From: an uncultured Lachnospiraceae bacterium
GTDB lineage: Bacteria; Bacillota; Clostridia; Lachnospirales; Lachnospiraceae
Direction of reading: 5' to 3'
DNA: 42,754 nucleotides
Assembly: GCA_902789175.1 (NCBI GenBank)
Contig: CADANF010000024.1
Coordinates: forward strand, 1-42,754
How positions within the stretch are numbered: position 1 is the stretch's first letter; the number at the start of each line of letters is the position of its first letter. The position numbers and the translations under genes are program-made. Positions 39,424-42,754 of the stretch are shown here, piece after piece. The notes beneath the pieces are model-generated. The model was not told the origin of the DNA. It saw only the letters and a list, made by a program, of their open reading frames with translations, and made no database searches.

Positions 39424-40257
39424 ATGAAACATTATATAAAGCTCAACAGACCTTATCTTATCTGGTCCATACTTATACTTGTGCTTCCTCTGCTTTTGAT
39501 AGTTCTTTATTCATTTACTGCCGGAGGAAATAAGCTGGTCAATATCCAGTTTACATTAGAAAATTTTAAGAAGATTGGTGAACCGGTATATTTGGAAGTG
39601 CTTAAAAAGTCACTTTTACTTGGGCTTATATCTGTAATGATCTCGCTTCTTTTAGGTTATACCTTAGCTTACGTGATAACCAGGTTTAGTGACGGCGCCC
39701 AGGATCTTCTTATACTTACAGTAACTATTCCTATGTGGATCAATACACTCCTTAGAACTTATGCATGGATAAGTCTTATGTCAGATAATGGGATCATCAA
39801 TAAATTCCTTACATCTATCGGACTTGATCCAGTGCATATGATGTATACTGATGTGGCGGTTTTGATAGGACTTATAAGCGATATGCTTCCGTTTATGGTC
39901 ATACCTATCCATACATCCATAAGAAAGATAGATAAGTCACTAATTGAGGCTTCATATGATCTTGGTGCGAATCATTTTCAGACATTCTGGAGAGTCATTT
40001 TTAAGATGTCAATTCCAGGAGTTATAAATGGAGTTATGATGACATTCCTTCTTTCAATTTCAACTTTCGTTATTCCAAAGCTTCTTGGAGGCGGACAGTA
40101 TATGCTTATCGGTAACCTGATCGAAACTCAGTTTATCTCAGTAGGTAACTGGAATTTTGGTTCGGCGATTTCAATCATCCTTACGATAATCATTTTCGTG
40201 GGAATCCTCCTTATGAAGAAGTTCGATAAGGAAGAAAAGAAGGAGGATGAAAGATGA
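39424..40257 (+). CDS. potB: Spermidine/putrescine ABC permease
   Basis: This is a 277-residue membrane subunit with six predicted helices and the conserved cytoplasmic EAA loop IEASYDLGANHFQTFWRVIF (about 178-197) that docks on PotA. WINTLLRTYAWISLM and the PFMVIPIHTSI region are typical of PotB. It starts 10 bases after potA, with GGAGGAAGAG as ribosome site, and its end overlaps the next start by four bases (ATGA). Confidence 0.93.
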   Translation: MKHYIKLNRPYLIWSILILVLPLLLIVLYSFTAGGNKLVNIQFTLENFKKIGEPVYLEVLKKSLLLGLISVMISLLLGYTLAYVITRFSDGAQDLLILTVTIPMWINTLLRTYAWISLMSDNGIINKFLTSIGLDPVHMMYTDVAVLIGLISDMLPFMVIPIHTSIRKIDKSLIEASYDLGANHFQTFWRVIFKMSIPGVINGVMMTFLLSISTFVIPKLLGGGQYMLIGNLIETQFISVGNWNFGSAISIILTIIIFVGILLMKKFDKEEKKEDER

Positions 40258-42083
40258 AAGTAAGTAAGAAATCTAAAGTCCTTTATATCATTTATATTGC
40301 AATATGTTTTTTATTTTTCTATCTGCCTATTGTGATAACAATGATCTATTCTTTTAATTCATCCAAGAGTCTTACCAACTGGACAGGTTTTTCACTTAGA
40401 TGGTACGGACAGCTGATAGATAATGCTTCCGTTATGAAAGCGGTATACGTTTCAGTTACCATAGCGCTTTTTGCAACTGCAATATCAACAGTTCTTGGTA
40501 CAGTAACCGCTATAGGACTTTCAAAATCAAGGAAGGTGATTAAGGATGTACTTCTTAATATCAATAATCTTCCTATTATGAGTCCTGATATAGTTACAGC
40601 AATTGGATTTATGATCCTTTTCTCATCTATTATGATGCCAAAGGGTTATATAACAATGCTTATAGCACATATAGCCTTCTGTACGCCATATGTTATAACA
40701 AGTGTTTATCCGAAAGTCAGACAGCTGGATCCTTCAATTGCAGATGCAGCCATGGACCTTGGAGCAACTCCATTTGAAGCCCTTGTTAAGGTTATAATTC
40801 CAATGCTTAAAGATGGAATATATGCAGGAATACTTCTGGCATTCACTATGTCATTTGATGATTTCGTTATTTCTTACTTCGTTACAGGAAATGGAGTTCA
40901 GAATATATCAATCATCGTATATAACATGACAAAGCGTACAAATCCTACTATCAATGCTCTTTCAACTATAGTTATCCTTGTTATTGCGGTAACACTTATC
41001 ATTTCCAAGGTGGTTCCAAAGAAGGCTAAGGGAGTAATGAAGACTGTGATAGCAGGAATGTTCCTTATCCTTGTTGTGATATCACTTGTTCTTGGTATTA
41101 AGACCAATAATAAGACTCTTAGAGTTTATAATGCAGGTGAATATATTGATACGGATCTGCTTGAAAAGTTTGAGGCAGAGTATAACTGTAAAGTTATCTA
41201 TGAGACATTTGATTCAAATGAAAGTATGTATACCAAGCTTATGAGCGGTGCGGAATATGATGTTCTTATCCCATCTGATTATATGATCGAGAGACTTATC
41301 AAGGAAGAATTGATCCAGCCAATCGATTGGGAGACCATTGAAAATAAAGGTGATATAGATCCTGATATGATGAATCTTCCTTATGATAAGGGTAATAAAT
41401 ATTCAGTACCATATTTTGCTGGTACGGTTGGTATCCTTTATAACAAAAATGTTGTTTCCAAGGAAGATCTTAAGGCAGGTTGGGAAGTGCTCCGTAATAA
41501 GAAATACGCCGGAGATATTTATATGTATGATTCTGAAAGAGATTCATTTATGGTAGCTCTTAAGGCATTAGGATATTCAATGAATACAACTGATAAGAAA
41601 GAGATTGATGAAGCTTATCAGTGGCTTATAGAGCAGCGAAAGACTATGAATGTTGTATATGCAGGAGATGATGTTATCGATAATATGATATCCGGTAACA
41701 AGAGCCTCGCAGTAGTATATTCAGGAGATGCGGCCTATATTATTTCAGAGAATCCTGACCTTGATTATTATGAGCCAGAAGAAGGTACAAATGTCTGGTG
41801 CGATGGTATGGTCATAACAAACGACTGCAAAGATAAAGAACTTGCAGAAGAGTTTATTGATTTCATGCTGGATAATGAAAATGCCATGGCAAATTCTTCT
41901 TATGTTGGTTATACTTCACCAGTTAAGTCTGTTGCAGAGGAACTGGCTGAAACAGAATATGAGGGAGTATCAGCATATATGCCAAATCTTACAGCCGAAA
42001 AAAATGAATCCTTCGGTTACCAGGAACTGGCAATCAAAGAATATTATGCGGATCTTTGGACGAAAGTAAAATCTTATAAATAA
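40254..42083 (+). CDS. PotC-PotD fusion: permease plus polyamine-binding domain
   Basis: One 609-residue chain contains the second permease and the solute-binding protein of the polyamine importer. Residues 1-255 are PotC, with six helices and the EAA loop in AAMDLGATPFEALVKVIIP. An additional hydrophobic helix (about 262-284) ends the membrane part and places the remainder outside. Residues about 287-609 are a PotD-type binding domain: TLRVYNAGEYIDTDLLEKFE, YDVLIPSDYMIERLIKEE, YSVPYFAGTVGILYNKNVV and SGDAAYIISENPDLDYYEP. Such PotCD fusions are known in Firmicutes. No separate potD is present, so the fused domain must serve binding. A terminator follows. Confidence 0.93.
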   Translation: MKVSKKSKVLYIIYIAICFLFFYLPIVITMIYSFNSSKSLTNWTGFSLRWYGQLIDNASVMKAVYVSVTIALFATAISTVLGTVTAIGLSKSRKVIKDVLLNINNLPIMSPDIVTAIGFMILFSSIMMPKGYITMLIAHIAFCTPYVITSVYPKVRQLDPSIADAAMDLGATPFEALVKVIIPMLKDGIYAGILLAFTMSFDDFVISYFVTGNGVQNISIIVYNMTKRTNPTINALSTIVILVIAVTLIISKVVPKKAKGVMKTVIAGMFLILVVISLVLGIKTNNKTLRVYNAGEYIDTDLLEKFEAEYNCKVIYETFDSNESMYTKLMSGAEYDVLIPSDYMIERLIKEELIQPIDWETIENKGDIDPDMMNLPYDKGNKYSVPYFAGTVGILYNKNVVSKEDLKAGWEVLRNKKYAGDIYMYDSERDSFMVALKALGYSMNTTDKKEIDEAYQWLIEQRKTMNVVYAGDDVIDNMISGNKSLAVVYSGDAAYIISENPDLDYYEPEEGTNVWCDGMVITNDCKDKELAEEFIDFMLDNENAMANSSYVGYTSPVKSVAEELAETEYEGVSAYMPNLTAEKNESFGYQELAIKEYYADLWTKVKSYK

Positions 42084-42093
42084 ATTTTTCATT

Positions 42094-42125
42094 AGGACTG
42101 TAAAGATTATTTACAGTCCTTTTTA
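42094..42125 (+). terminator. Terminator of the pot operon
   Basis: AGGACTGTAAA (42094-42104) pairs perfectly with TTTACAGTCCT (42110-42120) around a 5-base loop and is followed by TTTTTA. A second small hairpin, GCCATAG/CTATGGC at 42138-42161 followed by GTTTTA, lies just downstream and may be a back-up. Confidence 0.92.
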
Positions 42126-42201
42126 TATTGGCGAAGAGCCATAGGCTCATGAGACTATGGCGTTTTATAAATAGATGGTTATAGACGTTTAATAATCGGA
42201 T

Positions 42202-42330
42202 ATGACAGAATATATAACTGAATTTGACAGTTTATCTGCAGATAGTTCAGATATATATGGTCTAAAAGATTTAGAATCCAGAGAAGGTCTTATCTTAGAT
42301 AGAAAAGAAGTGGAAGATATATTTATATGA
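42202..42330 (+). CDS. Possible 42-residue ORF
   Basis: An ATG at 42202 opens a 42-codon acidic frame (MTEYITEFDSLSADSSD start) ending in ATGA, which overlaps the next start. No clear ribosome site or family is visible. It could be a small coupled gene or the displaced front of the following frame after a frameshift. Confidence 0.3.
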   Translation: MTEYITEFDSLSADSSDIYGLKDLESREGLILDRKEVEDIFI

Positions 42331-42754
42331 GACTGTTGGTGTCAGCTTCTTATAATGATAAAACTCCATTTGTGGATAGTATAACCATAGGAGCAAATAC
42401 TACAAAAAGACCTGAAAAAAGAGAAAAACATTTCTTAATAAATGAAATAAGTGGTAAAGAAGTAATCTATACTGGAGAACAGGCTGAATATTCATATAAT
42501 ACTCTTGCAGATAAGGAAAATATATGGCCTATAGGCTGCTGGGAAATAGAGGGTAAGTATGCGGAACTGGATGATCCTTATAGAAAGGATGAGGATTTTA
42601 AAGGAATTGATATTATAAGAGCATTTGATGTTCCAGGAAAGCACAAACTAAAAGCTTATTATCCTGAAGAGGAAAAGGATTTTGCCACAAAAGAAATAAA
42701 AGTAATAAAGAATATGGAATATATTAATGAAAAGGATATAATATCAGCCGTTTC
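42327..42754 (+). CDS. Unrecognised protein, truncated by window end
   Basis: A frame opens at ATG 42327 and remains open to the last base (at least 142 residues). The composition is that of a soluble protein rich in Glu, Lys, Asp and Tyr, with alternating patterns such as HFLINEISGKEVIYTGEQAE and KHKLKAYYPEE suggesting beta strands, perhaps an Ig-like or galactose-binding-type sandwich. There is no signal peptide at this start, and only GGAAG about 11 bases upstream as a ribosome site. I do not recognise the family. The true start could lie further upstream if the region holds a frameshift. Confidence 0.45.
   Translation, partial: MRLLVSASYNDKTPFVDSITIGANTTKRPEKREKHFLINEISGKEVIYTGEQAEYSYNTLADKENIWPIGCWEIEGKYAELDDPYRKDEDFKGIDIIRAFDVPGKHKLKAYYPEEEKDFATKEIKVIKNMEYINEKDIISAV

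Overview
The window looks like a chromosomal segment of a low-GC, anaerobic Firmicute, most plausibly a plant-polysaccharide-degrading Lachnospiraceae-type bacterium (Butyrivibrio, Roseburia or Lachnospira relatives). The reasons are the AT-rich coding style, strong AGGAGG-type ribosome sites, lipoprotein signal peptides, a large anaerobic (cobalt-early) cobalamin pathway, a GH9 cellulase, a GH13 amylase with CBM26 modules and a PotCD fusion. This placement is inference from gene content, not a database match.

Layout. 115-4526: sbcD-sbcC, a DNA end-processing nuclease pair, closed by a 22-bp terminator hairpin. 4625-10020: two membrane proteins of unknown role, a membrane-anchored alpha/beta hydrolase, a tiny four-cysteine zinc ribbon ORF and a SNF2-family ATPase. 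10072-10796 (minus strand): thrH and a tRNA-Leu(UAG). 10845-11036: a large imperfect palindrome with internal hairpin repeats, probably a miniature mobile or intergenic repeat element.

11170-32456 is a cobalamin island. cobQ comes first, outside the visible riboswitch control. An AdoCbl/B12 riboswitch with an intrinsic terminator (12794-13078) then precedes an operon. Its first gene is an exported CbiK-type chelatase lipoprotein with a C-terminal beta-rich domain. Next come a BtuF/BtuC/BtuD-like transporter and corrin-ring genes cbiC, cbiD, cbiF, cbiG, cbiH, a cbiJ-cbiE-cbiT triple fusion and cbiA. A HAD phosphatase on the opposite strand interrupts the set. The nucleotide-loop and side-chain genes follow: cobT, cobU, cobS, a short second cobU-like gene, cobC, cbiB, cobD and a cysteine-rich small-domain protein. 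Together these cover most steps from cobalt-sirohydrochlorin to cobalamin. No cbiL (precorrin-2 C20-methyltransferase) is present in the window.

32605-38129: two secreted glycan-degrading enzymes, a GH9 endoglucanase lipoprotein and a GH13 alpha-amylase with Big2 and two CBM26 domains, followed by a decayed third CBM26. The amylase has a CcpA-like operator and a leader of about 260 nt with three hairpins that share a CGGGAA loop. 38368-42083: potA-potB-potCD polyamine importer with a good sigma-A promoter and a terminator. The last 550 bases hold a tiny ORF and the start of an unrecognised gene that runs off the window.
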